A DNA stretch of 64,000 bases from Onthophagus taurus (lineage: Eukaryota; Arthropoda; Insecta; Coleoptera; Scarabaeidae), in contig NC_091967.1 in NCBI RefSeq assembly GCF_036711975.1, positions 7,564,001 to 7,628,000 of the forward strand. Reading direction: 5' to 3'. The notes under the pieces were generated by a model, which saw only the letters and a program-made list of their open reading frames with translations, made no database searches and was not told where the DNA came from. A program made the translations under genes and the position numbers. Positions 24,151 to 37,050 of this stretch are shown here, piece after piece. Each line of letters begins with the position of its first letter. Position 1 is the first letter of the stretch.

Positions 24151-26080
24151 TTTAATTTAGACTTTTATTGTATGTATTTTTTCTATTTCTTCTATTTTTT
24201 CTTCAGCTCGTTTTCATCCGTTGCTTTTTAAAATGGAACAACGCCATATTGACGATGATTTCTGAAAAAGAACAAAAAAATTAAATTAAAAAAGATCGAA
24301 TAAAATTAATATACCCAAATAAGAAAGACAACACATTTTTGGATAATTTGAAATTCCAACCGCAAATTCTTAAATTTAGACAACAATAACTGTCAAATAC
24401 CAAAAACATTGATTAAGCCACAAGCCAAGTTAAAATATAATCCGTTAGATGTCGTTAAAATGGTATCCTTAGAAACATCATCGGTCGCTAAGCAATTTGA
24501 AAATCGGCCATATTGTGAATAATAAAACAAATAAACGTCAAACTTATTTGTAACCTCTGCAAAAAGAAATGAACTGTCAATATCGATAAATGCTGCGTTT
24601 TAACGCGAACGTTGACATTATCGTCGTCTGCAAACAATGAAAAGGCCCCCCGTCTAATTATAGAGTCGAGAAAGGGACCTGTTTTCTTATTGCTCGATTT
24701 ATCGCCCGTCGAACGCGATAAACGCGTTTCCGCAGCAGTATAAGAAGGAAATTCGTCGCTTCGAAATTCGAACGACAACAACCCAGATGAAGTGTAATAA
24801 CTGCAGTTAATACAGCGACCGAGTACGAAGCAAAGGAGAAGGAATTGAAAATACCTCCTCCCGAGACTGGTAATAAACTCTCAAATGAAATATCCGACGT
24901 TCCGAGACACACAGAGAGTGATAACGGAATACAAACAAGTCGTAAACCAAAAACCCCATTACACTACTATTCCTTTATGTTATTTTCTTTTGCTTTTTTA
25001 ATGTTAAAGGAGCATATGCCATCAATAAACTTCGTTTTTTTACCTTTAAGTTAAGTCGTAAAGTTAAAAATATTAAACATCCGGTTAGATTTTTTTGGGT
25101 TGTGTTTTAGCTTGATTATTTTACAAAGTTTTAAAAAACTCATTTTGGTTTGCTTACTTTTAACTAAAAATATTATTTGACAGCTGCCAACATCTAAAAA
25201 AGCTAACTTCACACAGATGCAATTCACTCCACTCATTTCAACAAAGCTTTTCAAAAATTAACGCATTATAAACAAAATTATGAACTAAGATGAGGTAAAA
25301 TGCATTATATATAAAGTTATTTTTAAAGAATTCCAGAAATGAAAAAAAATCACGTACTTTTTTTTGTAGGTTAATTTAAATGACGTAATAAAATTGTTGT
25401 TGAGTTGCACGGTGGCTTTAGCAAGTCTCCTTGCATAATCCGAAGGTTAACGTGGCATCAGGGGCAGGATTAAAAATGGCCCAGACGAATTTTCATCGCG
25501 TGCGCGCCTCCGTCGGCGACGCCTAATTTATACCAAGTTTTATGGTCTATTCAAACGTAACATTGACCCACTATTTCAGTTTTAGTTTCGTTGATTTCCA
25601 TCTACTGTGGCATTGAAAAAATAATCATCAATTTAAAATCAATGGATTTATACCTGATTTATACTTTTCCATTTGACATTTAAAGTGACAAGCAAAAAAG
25701 ATGACAATGATGAATTTTGACATGAAATGTCATTAAGAATAAGTATAGTATTTTTAAAAATAATTTTTCTCTTATAAAATCAACACCGTTACGTTTTTAC
25801 GAAAAGAGCCCTCTTTTAAGGTTAGCCCTTATTATTTTTAGGAAATCATTCAGGTGTTGCCAGTTTTGATCTGCGAGGCATAAACCCTCGGATCGGGGCC
25901 GTTTGTCTTTGTACCGCAGAGGAGATTCGAATACGCTCGAGTAGATATTTGAACGCGTGCCGTAGCTGCTCTAACTCGACCCTGTGCTCTGCCGAGCGGG
26001 ATTTTATTGCGATTCCCTAGAAAAATCTTGAAAAAATTAATTTATTTTTTTAAATAAATTTCATTCGATTTTAAACACAT
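24151..26080. promoter_or_regulatory. Upstream region of the cyclase gene
   Basis: No coding gene is recognised. CpG-containing blocks at about 25430-25530 and 25860-26000 contrast with the AT-rich surroundings and could be promoter or 5'UTR sequence of the minus-strand cyclase gene. The start of transcription cannot be fixed. Confidence 0.3.
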
Positions 26081-26084
26081 TTTA

Positions 26085-26562
26085 CATCCACATTTGAAAT
26101 TATTACCGGGAATTTCATATAATTCGCAATATATGAATGCAGTTTTAGTAGATGAACCATAGTTCAAGCTACTATGCACTTGCACTCTCCCACATAAAAT
26201 GCGACATATGTAGCTTTTTTTCACATTAGTTCTAATTTTAGTTCAATAAAAATATGCGTATTTTATGCCAACTAGCGCTACTTACCAGCCATGTTAAGAG
26301 AGCTACGGCTAAACGAAATGTTTCTAGTATTAGTCTAGTTTTATTTGTTATTCAGTGCCAGATTGTTGTATATTTTTATTGAGCTATAACGGACACTGCG
26401 CTCTCCGTATTGATCCGTTATATCGAGGTTTTACTGTAATCTCAAATTATATTAAGTCCTGTTAGATTCTACTGTCCTTGGACGTGTTGCATTTTATAAG
26501 GGACAAAGTAAGTAGGTACGCCCTGGTTTCTATGAAAATATATTTTTGTATATTGCATCTTA
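26085..26562. repeat. Dispersed composite repeat, short copy
   Basis: It matches 41170-42105 in order: ACCGGGAATTTCATATAA, CGCAATATATGAATGC, CTACTATGCACTTG, then GGCTAAACG-AATGTTTCTAG, ATTGATCCGTTATATCGAGG (same terminus as the element at 12.7 kb), and TACGCCCTGGTTTCTATG at the right end. The 41 kb copy has about 450 bp of extra palindromic repeats in the middle, so this one may be nearer the ancestral form. Confidence 0.7.
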
Positions 26563-26569
26563 ATCGCTC

Positions 26570-27810
26570 ATGTTAAATAATGTTCTTGGGGAATTTGGAG
26601 TTTGAAATCAGTCAGAAACGATTTGACAGGGTTGTGCGAACAAGCTTTATTTTTTATAAAAATTTTTGTATTTATTTGTTTCACCATGTCGAGTAGCTTT
26701 CCGTTGAAAGGAAACCTGAAAAACGTCACATTTTTCCGCGATGCCTTTAGCTTGAAGTTTATACCCTGCAAATACGAAGGGGATTTATTAGAGCTTCTTT
26801 GTGCCGTTAAAATCACATTTTCCTTCGATTTTCAATTCCCCTTTAAAAAAAATTCCTCTTCATACAAAGCTTTTTTCGCAAATAGTTAATAAACGTTATA
26901 ATTATTAAATCAAAATCATTTAAAATGTAGAAATTTCAGCGTTTTACTTAAAACTGTAAAAAAGCTAAAATTGAAAACGCTTATTGTCTTTAGTTTAATG
27001 GATATTTAATTTTAGACTGTGAGTTTGCCTGCTTTGTTGGTTCGTTTTAACCGAAATTGTGTGAGCACGTTTCAATTAAGGTACGCTTATTTTAGCCGAC
27101 ACGAAACCATTTTCCGAGTCCAAAAACCAATCCAGATTTAGAACTTTTTAAAGAGCCATTAAAAAAATGTATCGATTGTATTTTTTAATTACGAAAGCTT
27201 TCGTATTTGAAATTAACGTTCAAATTAAATCATTCGATAAATTAATTTTCTATAAAAGAAATTGTAATCTTAATGGACAAATAATTATTTTATTTTCGTT
27301 TATTTTAACCAAAAAAGATTTATATTTAAGTCTTTTTTTAAGTATCCAGTTGATTAGAAATAGATTCGTTAATCACAACATTCCGCGTTATTTAACTTAT
27401 TGTTAGTATTTAAATTAAAAAACTACCTACACGTGTTTTAGTTTGTGTGCAAACATTATTAGTACTGTTATGATTTTCCACTAAAAATAAGATTCTTTTC
27501 GCGGGTTATTTCGATGGCACCTGTTACGTACTCAGGCGGACCCTGTCAAAAATAAACTCAAGTGGGTGTAATGTTATACTTCTTGCTATAAATTTCACAA
27601 GAAATTCACAAAAATAACTCTTAGATTTAACATAAAGAAAGAACGTTCCACAAAATTTTATTTTAAATAGTTAGAAACTTTCTTTTTAAATACACTAGAG
27701 GAATTTCTTCACTAATTTAGTTATTTTATTAATTTTAATTATTTTTTGACAGATTTGCGCTCAAACTTTACTCAAAAATTCTAGAAAAACGGCCTGATAG
27801 AAACTTTCGA
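26570..27810. other. Intergenic, no gene seen
   Basis: AT-rich. Two overlapping opposite open frames at 26568-26889 mirror each other across an inverted repeat (AACGTCACATTTTTCCGCG and GTGCCGTTAAAATCACATTTT vicinity) and show no domain. I found no splice-supported coding sequence. Confidence 0.3.
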
Positions 27811-27814
27811 AACT

Positions 27815-27995
27815 TCCTAGGTCTAGGATTAGTTTTAAGTTTCGGGTTTAGCCGTGCGTAAACAACAATTAAAACTAGAACTAACAGTTCAGACGCACGG
27901 CTAAACCCTAATGTTTCTAGTTCTAGGTCTAGTGTTAGTTCTAGTTTTAGTTCAATGAAAAATCTACAACAACCTAATGCTGAATAACAACTAAA
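27815..27995. repeat. Dispersed palindromic repeat, copy 3
   Basis: It contains GGTTTAGCCGTGCGTAAAC, AACTAGAACTAACAG, GACGCACGGCTAAACCC and CTAGTTCTAGGTCTAGTG. Opposed GGGTTTAGCC/GGCTAAACCC arms make it a hairpin. Confidence 0.65.
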
Positions 27996-28239
27996 ATGAG
28001 AGAAGAAGTAAGACTAGCATTCTGCGCGGCTTATAGAAGACTCAATTACTTGAAGAAAGTTTTAAAAAAACTTAAATTCTTTATGAAATCCACGAAATCC
28101 TTTTGCAATATATTACAATAGAGTAATTCATCTAGGGGCGATAAATATTTGCTTGATCTCCTCTTTAAGAAAGAGAGACGGAACAATTTAAAACATTGCG
28201 GCAAAGGATCGGTAGGGAACAAAGGACATGTAACGAACA

Positions 28240-28670
28240 TAACACCCACACTTAATTATGGATCAGATACTTGGACGATGTTGGACAAGCACAAATCGAA
28301 AATAACAACAGCAGAGGTACCTACGTAAGATATTGGGGAAAACCAGAAAAGATAGGATACGGAACAAGAACATCAGAGAAGAACAAAGCTTACACCCCCT
28401 GGTACAGGAAATAGGGGGAAAACAACTAAGTTGGTATGGTCATCTGGTTCGAATGAAAGAAGATAGAGTGCCTCAAAAAATGTTCAACATGAGGCCAGAA
28501 GGAAAGAGAAAGCGTGGTAGCCCAAGAGCCCAATAAGAGGGAGAGATTGAGAAGATGGTTAAAGGAAGAGGGAAGAGACTCGCCGAAGTACGGACTATGG
28601 CCAGAGATAGGAATATGTATAAAAGATGGATCCAAATCCCAACATCATCACTGACAGTTACCGATATAGG
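28240..28670 (+). pseudogene. LINE fragment (3' end of a reverse-transcriptase ORF)
   Basis: Frame-shifted plus-strand pieces read NYGSDTWTMLDKHKSKI, then LSWYGHLVRMKEDRVPQKMF, RPEGKRKRGSPRA and MARDRNMYKRW. The YGSETW, WYGHV-RM--DR-P and GRPR blocks mark the end of non-LTR retrotransposon polyproteins. At least two frame shifts are needed to link the pieces. The copy is dead and 5'-truncated. Confidence 0.7.
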
Positions 28671-28679
28671 TTAAAAGGT

Positions 28680-29345
28680 TAAAACGTCAATTCTTGACAG
28701 TTTGTTCACATTGACAGATTTATTTCATTTGAATTGATTTTTCTTTTAATAAAAGTAATCAAAAACTTAACTCGTATTTTATAAAGTTAATTGAGACGAA
28801 GGTGTTTCAGTTTGTATAACGTGAAATCGAGCTCCGAGAGAGGAAAAACTTAATTAAAACCAATAATTCACTCTCCCGCCGTCTCGGCAGTGGTTTTCAT
28901 TCGAGCATACCATGTATACGTAACCGGCAACAACTTTAAAGTTCAAGTTGATACGTAACGAACGTATGTGTCATATGCATCAACGTGTTACCAACACCTA
29001 CATTGTTTGCAACAAAACTCATTGAAAACGTTTTACGTAACCGAACTAATTTCAATGTTATATACGCCATAAATATACGGAAATTATAAAGCTAAATAAC
29101 ACTCTATCACGTTACATGTTTTTCTTTTATTATTAATAGATTATTTATGGAGACTCGAGATATTGCACTTGGGTGGTGGAGTTTGCTAAAATAGTTTGTT
29201 ATTAAAAACACGTTGTTCTACGTTTGGGGTGAACGGCATCAATCGAGGGCAATGCACACAATATATAAACAAGAAGAAGCGTTTATTTTGCTTTAACGCT
29301 TATAATTATGAATTAAAACATGAAGGCGAATCGATTTTTTTAGTT
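28680..29345. other. Intergenic, no gene seen
   Basis: A mixed AT-rich stretch with a slightly GC-richer block at 28820-28960. No coding or RNA gene recognised. Confidence 0.25.
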
Positions 29346-29350
29346 TGACG

Positions 29351-29965
29351 CTTTTAATGACGTTTATTATGACATTAAAGAGGGAAATGTCAAATGATTA
29401 AATGTCATTCTAAACATTTTTTTTAATAAAACGTTAATCTGTCTCGTTGTTGATAAGATTTTCTTTTAAATCGTAAATCTCAATATTGATTTAAATTTCA
29501 ATTCCAAACCAACATTCGTCAAAAGAAAATTTTGATTTAGATTTTATTGACGTTTGTAATTCATCTATTTTAATGACGTTTATATGACATTAAAGAGGGA
29601 AATGTCAAATGACAAAATTTTTCTTTTAATAAATTCTAACTGTTTCTTTGTTGATAAGAGTTCCCTTTAAGTCGTACACCTCAATATTGATTTAAATTTC
29701 AATTCGAAACCAGTATTTGTCAAAAGAAAATTTCGATTTAGATGCTACTGACGTTTGTTTCGTCTATTTTAATGACGTTTATTATGACATTAAGGAAGGA
29801 AATGTCAAATGACATTTAAAAGAAATTTTTAATAAATTCGTGTATTGTTCTTTGTTGATAAAAGTTTCCTTTAAATCGTATACTCAATATTGATTTAAAT
29901 TTCAATTCCAACCCGGTATTTGTCAAAGGGAAATTCCGATTTAGATTCTATTGACGTTTGTGCGA
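29351..29965. repeat. Tandem repeat, three copies of about 200-220 bp
   Basis: Each unit starts TTTAATGACGTTTAT-TGACA followed by AAATGTCAAATGA, and ends with GATTTAGATTCTATTGACG or a variant. Units start near 29351, 29571 and 29769. Units 2 and 3 are about 198 bp; unit 1 is longer by a small insertion. TGACATT/AATGTCA words inside each unit can pair. Confidence 0.75.
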
Positions 29966-29969
29966 TCCG

Positions 29970-32145
29970 AAGGATGCATGTCTCTGAGTGTTTGGCTAAA
30001 TGCCAAAATGCATATTATTATTACCAAACGTTTTACCGACGGCGACGCCGTTTAGAGCATTGACCAAATGTAGGTTAGCAAGATAAGACCGTGACGTGCA
30101 CGGTTTCGTTATAAAATTAAAAAAGTTCTTGCTCTGTATTTTATTAAGATGTTTTAAAAATTTGTACTTTGATTATATAATTTTTGAGTATAACTCGTCT
30201 AAGTAAAATATTTGTACAATTTCCTACAAATCCCTCAATGTATTTACACTATTATTTCACGTCACTTTAACATCTTATTTGAAAATTCGATTTTCTCTTA
30301 AGTTTGTTTATTTATTTAATTAACAAATTGTGTTGATGTCTTTATAAACTGATTTCTTAAACAATTTTATTCACTATCGGAATAAGATTAATCTACAACA
30401 AAGAAAAATATATAATCAATAAATATTAGATGAAAATCCAAAATTAGATTTTAAACGTTAATGTGAACTAGACACGAATAGAATTTAGACGACTCGCTCT
30501 TGGCCCAGTCTTAGTTAACTTCACATTCTAAATTTATTTATTCCAAAACAAATAAATATCCATTCTTTTCAATTACAACCAATAAACTAAATCGTTTAAT
30601 TGACCTCATTTATTTAAATGAATTATTTACGACTGTGTTAAATCAAAAATAACTAAAACATCTTATTCGAGCCATAAATCCAATAACCAGGTTATGTTCA
30701 CCTTTCAAAATACCAAACGGTAATTATTTAACAATTATCTTATTTTACTTGTTTTGGCAAGACTATTTAGAGGTTGCCTTTATTTTAATTTGTCTTTATT
30801 TACAAAGATTTGAAGATAAGAAGAATATTACATATTTTTATCAGGTTTTAAGTCGTTTTAATCTTCTCCTATCAACCTTTATCGTAAATCATTGTTTTAC
30901 TTTAATGGAGATACTTAAAAAATCATTTGTGCATTCCATAATTCCTTAATTTCAGGATAATTCTCTTTATTTTCATTTAATGTTATTTTTTCTATCCAAT
31001 TTCCAAATTAAAGTGAGGTTATGTTTCTGTCATAATTTGATTATGAATTTGAATTAACAAAAAATGTTACCAACCTAAAACATTTTAAAACAATATTTTA
31101 ATTTACTTAAAATAAACCGCAAAAAATTTCACCAACACGATTAATTTTACTAATTAAGATCTAAATTAAAAAAACATAAAAATTTATTACTTCCGTTACT
31201 ACTCTATCATTATTTACTTTAAATACCACTTTAAAATGCGTGGTAACCATGGTTCAAGGCCTTCTAAAACGTCCTCTAAATACGCAAAAACCAACATACA
31301 AAAAAAAATACAAAAAAATAATTCAAATCAATAAAAAATTACCTTTATAAAGAGAATCCCTCTAAGAACTGCTAATATTGAGAGATTTCAAATGCTTGAA
31401 ACTTGAAAGGGCATTGTCCTATTAAAAACTCGCGTAAAAATTCACATTTTATCAACGTAAACGAATGAAAACTGAGAAAAAAAATCATAAAATTCACCGC
31501 GTTCAAAGAAGGAAGGGTGTATCCGTAAGAAAAGGGTTCGCGGTTAACGGGTTTTAGAATGACGGAAACTCGGCCGGTTGATATCTTGCGATTTCCGACG
31601 AATTTAACTTTGTCCCGTACGAATCGCGCATTGCACTCGTACAGTTTCATTTACGAAAACCGATTAAATTGCGACTGCACGCAATCGTAACCGCATCGTG
31701 TCGGTAACTGTTCTATACAAAAACAATGCGATTGAACGCCACTGTATTTTCTAGTCATAAACAAAGATGGAAAATGGATTTCCCGATAAGGATGAGTGAA
31801 ACGAAGCGAACGTCATTTAGGTTAGGTTTCTTCATTATCATTTTAATGATCCTCCTACTGTATTGAGTACAGCGTCACCTATTAGTGAAATGTCACTACT
31901 AAAATAAATAGAAAATTTCAAACTATAATTAAATCTCTGTAATTCAAAACAAATTTAATTTCAAAAACGGATCTAAATATAAATATATATAAGACTTTTA
32001 AGATTTATATGGTACGTATAGTCAGACAAACAATAAGTTAAAAATAATCGTGAATAGGCGCCATCTGTTGGTGATGATCAAAACGTTTCACAGATATCTT
32101 TATTTTTGAAAATTATTTTAATTTTTCGTAATTTTGATTTTTTTA
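29970..32145. other. Intergenic before the odorant receptor cluster
   Basis: No gene firmly supported. A minus-strand frame at 31372-31650 (92 codons, starting MKLYECNARF) is GC-richer than its surroundings and could be a first exon, but has no known domain and no clear partner exon. Near 31885-31930, AAATGTCACTACTAAAATAA recurs at 34366-34400, so the tandem duplication of the cluster may begin here. Confidence 0.3.
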
Positions 32146-32149
32146 TATC

Positions 32150-34256
32150 GTTTTAATTCTCTTATAGAAATGCACCTCAATTAATATCCACCTGGTATAT
32201 TCTGTTAATAAATGAAAATAAAATTTCCATAATAATTTATTCATAAAACAATTTTACCGTTATAAAATTACCTATAATAACACATATTTTAAATTTAATA
32301 ATACCAAAACTTTGTCTTAACAAAGTTTTATTAAAAAACCTGAAAATTATCCCCTCTATTAGTTTATAAATGCATCTACCCACGTAGAAAACGACATAAT
32401 TTCTTAAACAATATCGAAAAATGTCTGAAAAGGGTTATCATAAAGATTTTTTTTCTGCAAACATAGTTTTGATGAAAATATCGGGAATTTGGTCTTTTTT
32501 CAATCGAGTTAAATCCACACGACGTCGATATATAGCAATTACGGTGATGTGTATATTTGTTTTACAAATTGTAACCTTTTGCGATGAAGCTTACCTTATC
32601 AAATACGTTTACCAGCGTTTAGATTTACTTATTGAACATGTTGGAGTTCTTCTCACTCATTTCTTGGGTAATATAAAAATTTCTATTTTTTTTATGAATC
32701 GGGAAAAAATCGTTAAACTGATGGATGAAGTCGAAGATAGTCGTTTCAATTACAATTTTCCACCTGAAATTGATGGTTATAAAATTGCTCAAGGTAATAA
32801 AACGGTAGCGAGAAGGGCAATGTTGTTTTTCTTGGGAGTTTCAACCGGTGTTGCTGTATCAAGAGTGATCCCCATCTTAACATACACCGTTTGGAAACTT
32901 GACACTTATAATATGACTTGCGAAGACATTTTTCCGTTCTTATTAAGACCACCGTTTCCTACAACATCAACATTAGGCTGTGTAGGAGCGATTAATTATA
33001 TTAACGTTGTTATGGTCGCTTATGCATATCAAATAATATGTAAGGTTATTTCTCGGTTTTAAATAATCACATTTCACAAATCAGAACAACCAACAACAAT
33101 GGTAACTTTCAAAAATTTATCTTATTTAATTTATTATTTTAATGTTTTAAACTATTTAAAGGATATATTTTAGGATATAAAATAATTGTTAATAGAATAT
33201 TAATAATAATAATTTAAGAAATTATTTTAAAATAAAAAGCATTCTATGTTATAACGTTGGTCATTCTGAATTGTGTGTTATAAAACGTCAAGATGACAAT
33301 CCGAAATTTTATTTATTGCATTAAAATCAATTTCTTTTTCTTTCCTTTTAGGTTGTGATGTTATGTACGTTGCCTGCTTAATTTGCTTAAAATCGCATAT
33401 GAGCATATTAAAGAAAGGCTTTGAAACGATCCGTATAAGATGTCTAAGAGAATTGAACTTAAAATTGGATTCCAGGGAACATTTAAATGATTCCGACATC
33501 AAGGAACTTGTTGATATGATGAATTTCGAAATGAAAAAGTGCACGTTACATTTACAATCGATAATCAAGTGTGAACCTTTCGATAAATAAATTAAAATGT
33601 TAATAAATTGATTTTTGCAGAAACATTCAAGTAATAGAAGAAATCTACAACAAAATAATTCTTATGCAAGTTTTAACAGTCGTTTTTATGATGGTTTGTT
33701 GTCTTTATATGATGTCAACGGTTAGCATATTTTCAACAACTTTTGCAGCTCAAATTATTTATTTAGTTGCATTAGCAACTCAAGTTACATTGTATTGTTG
33801 GTTTGGTAATGAAATTACTGTTGCTGTAGGTTATAAAATTAAACATTTAAGTTGTATTAAATATTATTTAACTTTAGGGTTCAGAAATACCAACGAGTAT
33901 TTATCAAAGTGACTGGTTATCCGCAACAACTGGTTTTAAAAGAAGTATGATGATTAATATGTTGCGTTTAAATAGAGATATTCATCTTACAGTTGGGAAA
34001 TTTACTCCTCTAACAATTGCAACATTAGTTAGTGTAAGTTAATACAAAGTAATAATAATAATGTTATTTATAAAGATTTTATTTTGTAGATTTTTAGAGG
34101 ATCTTATTCCTATTTTGCTGTCTTGAAGAATGTGGAGAATTAAAAATTAAAAAAGACATAGCTTAAAGAATATATTTAGGTGAAACTAATTTTTGGTGAA
34201 CACAATAAATAGATAAGAACACATTTTTAGCTATATTCTTTATTACTCCCTCATTT
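32150..34256. repeat. Segmental duplication, copy 1 (contains the intact + odorant receptor)
   Basis: It aligns nearly base for base with 34990-37050, covering upstream sequence, five exons, introns and 3' flank. Divergence is low even in introns, so the duplication is recent. Confidence 0.85.
32421..34143 (+). CDS. Odorant receptor (insect 7TM OR family)
   Basis: Exons 32421-33039, 33352-33568, 33621-33825, 33878-34033 and 34090-34143 (1,251 nt, 416 aa), all GT..AG with agreeing phases. The protein has several hydrophobic segments, an acidic/basic intracellular stretch (MDEVEDSRFN), and the C-terminal OR signature (TIATLV, then FRGSYSYFAVLKN). Insect ORs work in sensory neuron dendrites as ligand-selective subunits of cation channels with the co-receptor Orco. 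A second copy lies 2.86 kb downstream, and a divergent receptor lies beyond it on the opposite strand. The ligand is unknown. Confidence 0.9.
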
Positions 34257-34362
34257 TTTCTAATTTGTCTAATAATCGTTGAAGATCTCTGTAAACTACC
34301 CAAGTTGTTTTATTCAAATTGAGTTGATTTAAAGAATTTCCGTTGTTTTATAGTCATCTATT
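34237..34362 (-). pseudogene. Shredded relic of a minus-strand odorant receptor
   Basis: Three short blocks match the receptor gene at 37034-38877 in the same order and orientation: its 3' end (TACTCCCTCATTTTTT), an exon-1 piece (TCTAATAATCGTTGAAGATC) and its 5' flank (TTATTCAAATTGAGTTGATT). Everything between them is deleted. The ancestral duplicated unit therefore probably contained both a + receptor and a minus receptor. Confidence 0.7.
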
Positions 34363-34399
34363 GTTAAAATGTCACTACAAAAATAAATAGAACATTTCA

Positions 34400-34985
34400 A
34401 AGTACAATTTTTGTATCTGTCTTGTATCATTTTGTATACGGGAATAATTTCTTGAACAAACTTATCAAAATTTTTTTACTAATAATTCAGACTTATCGGG
34501 GTACAAAGTTTCAAAATCAATGTGTATCTGAAATAAAATCAGTTTCATTAGAATATACAACCCTACAGCTTAATAGTTAGTGTTTGCTTAATTAATTTTT
34601 TTCTCAGAAATTATTAAATTTTCGAACAACATCAGAGAGACAAAAAAGGTTTAGCATGTTTTTATCTATCTAATTGAAAGTTTTCCAATGTATTTATCAT
34701 CTTCCTAATAAAATTCTAGGCATAAATTGAACGGGGGGTGGTTACGTTTAGTAACTTAGAAGGGAATATTCAAAAGTACAAATAAGCTAGACACATGCCT
34801 TATTATGAGCTAAACTTATTCTTCAAATTTCATTTTCCTGGTGTTTATAGTTCTCGAAAAAAAAAATTAAACCAACATTTTCCGCCAGTTTTGGAGGGGT
34901 GTAGCACCCCAGGGGAGCCGGCGCCGCTCATAGTTCATAAAAGAAAATACAATTAAAATTCGCTAAAGAATCGACGTTTTTTAAG
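34400..34985. other. Spacer between the duplicated receptor units
   Basis: No gene seen. A GC-richer patch near 34890-34930 (GGGGAGCCGGCGCCGCTC) is isolated. Confidence 0.3.
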
Positions 34986-34989
34986 GTTT

Positions 34990-37050
34990 CTTAGAATTTA
35001 ATTCTCATGTAGAAATACACTTTAATAATATCCACCTGTTATATTCTCTTAATAAATTCAAAATAAGTAAAATTTCCATAATAATTTATTCATAAAACAA
35101 TTTACCGTTATAAAATTGCCTATAATAACACACGTTTTAAATTTAATAATACCAAAACTTTGTCCTAACAAAGTTTTATTAAAAAACACCTGAAAATTAT
35201 CCTTTTTATTACTCTATAAATGTATCTACCCGCGTCGAAAATGACATTTTTCAAACATTTTTCTTAAAGAATATCTAAAAATGTCCGAGAAAGGTTATCA
35301 TAAAGATTTTTTTTCTGCAAACATAGTTTTGATGAAAATATCAGGAATTTGGTCTTTTTTCAATCGAGATAAAACCACACGACGTCTACATGTAACAATC
35401 ACGCTGATTTTTATATTTTTCTTACAAATTATAACCAGTTGCGATGAAACTTATCTTCTCAAATACGTTTACCATCGTTTAGATTTACTTATTGCACATA
35501 TCGGAGTTATACTCACTCATTTGTTGGGTAATATAAAGATTTTTATTTTTTTCATGAATCGGGAAAAAATCGTTAAACTGATGGATGAAGTCGAAGATAG
35601 TCGTTTCAATTACAATTTTCCACCTGAAATTGATGGTTATAAAATTGCTCAAGGTAATAAAATGGTAGCGAGAGGCGCAATTTTATTTTTTTTGGGAATT
35701 TCAACCGGTGTTGCTCTATCAAGGGTGATCCCCATCTTAACATACACCGTTTGGAAACTTGACACTTATAATATGACTTGCGAAGAAATTTTTCCGTTCT
35801 TATTAAGAACGCCGTTTCCTACAACATCAACACTGGGCTGTGTGGGAGCGACTTTTGACTGCTTTTGACAAATCAGAACAACTAACTAATAAAGGTAACT
35901 AAAAGTGTACTATATTCAAAAATTTATCTTATTTCATTATAATTTTAACGTTTTTAACTATTTTTAGGTTATAAAATAATTGTTAATAGAATATTAATAA
36001 TAATAATTTAAAAAATTATTTTAACATAAAAAGCATTCTATGTTATAACGTTGGTCATTCTGAATTGTGTGTTATAAAACGTCAAGATGACAATCCCAAA
36101 TTTTATTTATTGAATTAAAATCAATTTCTTTTCTTTTAGGTTGTGATGTTATGTACGTTGCCTGCTTAATTTGCTTAAAATCGCATATGAACATATTAAA
36201 GAAAGGCTTTGAAACGATCCGTATAAGATGTCTAAGAGAATTGAACTTAAAATTGGATTCCAGGGAACATTTAAATGATTCCGACATCAAGGAACTTGTT
36301 GATATGATGAATTTCGAAATGAAAAAGTGCACTTTACATTTACAATCGATAATCAAGTGTGAACCTTTCGATAAATAAATTAAAATGTTAATAAATTCAG
36401 TTTTGCAGAAACATTCAAATAATAGACGAAATCTACAACAAAATAATACTTTTGCAAGTTTTAGCAGTCGTTTTTATGATGGTTTGTTGTCTTTATATGA
36501 TGTCAACGGTTAGCATGTTTTCAACAACTTTTGCAGCTCAATCTATTTATTTATTTGCTTTAACAACCCAAGTTACATTATATTGTTGGTTCGGTAATGA
36601 AATTACTGTTGCTGTATGTTATAAAAATTACACATTTAAGTTATTTTAAACGTTTTCATTTAACTTTAGGGTTCAGAAATACCAATGAGTATTTATCAAG
36701 GTGACTGGTTATCCGCAACAACTGGTTTTAAAAGAAGTATGATGATTAATATGTTGCGTTTAAATAGAGATATTCATCTTACAGTTGGGAAATTTACTCC
36801 TCTAACAATCGCAACATTAGTTAGTGTAAGTTAATACAAAGTAATAATAATAATGTTATTTATAAAAATTTTATTTTGTAGATTTTTAGAGGATCTTATT
36901 CCTATTTTGCTGTCTTGAAGAATGTGGAGAATTAAAAATTAAAAAGACATAGCTTAAAGAATATATTTAGGTGAAACTAATTTTTGGTGAACACAATAAA
37001 TAGATACATACACTTTTTTAGTTGATTTCTTAATTACTCCCTCATTTTTT
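34990..37050. repeat. Segmental duplication, copy 2 (contains the broken odorant receptor)
   Basis: Partner of 32150-34256. It ends inside the 3' end of the minus-strand receptor, which is where copy 1 runs into the receptor relic. Confidence 0.85.
35281..36935 (+). pseudogene. Odorant receptor copy broken by a deletion at the exon 1 end
   Basis: Near-identical to the intact gene at 32421-34143. Exons 2-5 are preserved with correct sites (36140-36356, 36409-36613, 36670-36825, 36882-36935; lengths 217, 205, 156 and 54, as in the intact copy). Exon 1 agrees up to about 35850 (GGAGCGA), then about 75 bp are missing, including the last membrane-segment codons and the splice donor. The frame then ends at a TGA at 35866-35868 after 195 codons. 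A truncated product or a new donor cannot be excluded, but a normal receptor cannot be made. Confidence 0.8.

Noticed and set aside
31372-31650. 92-codon minus-strand frame
   Set aside because: Better base composition than its surroundings, but no domain, partner exon or homologue recognised; not called as a gene.
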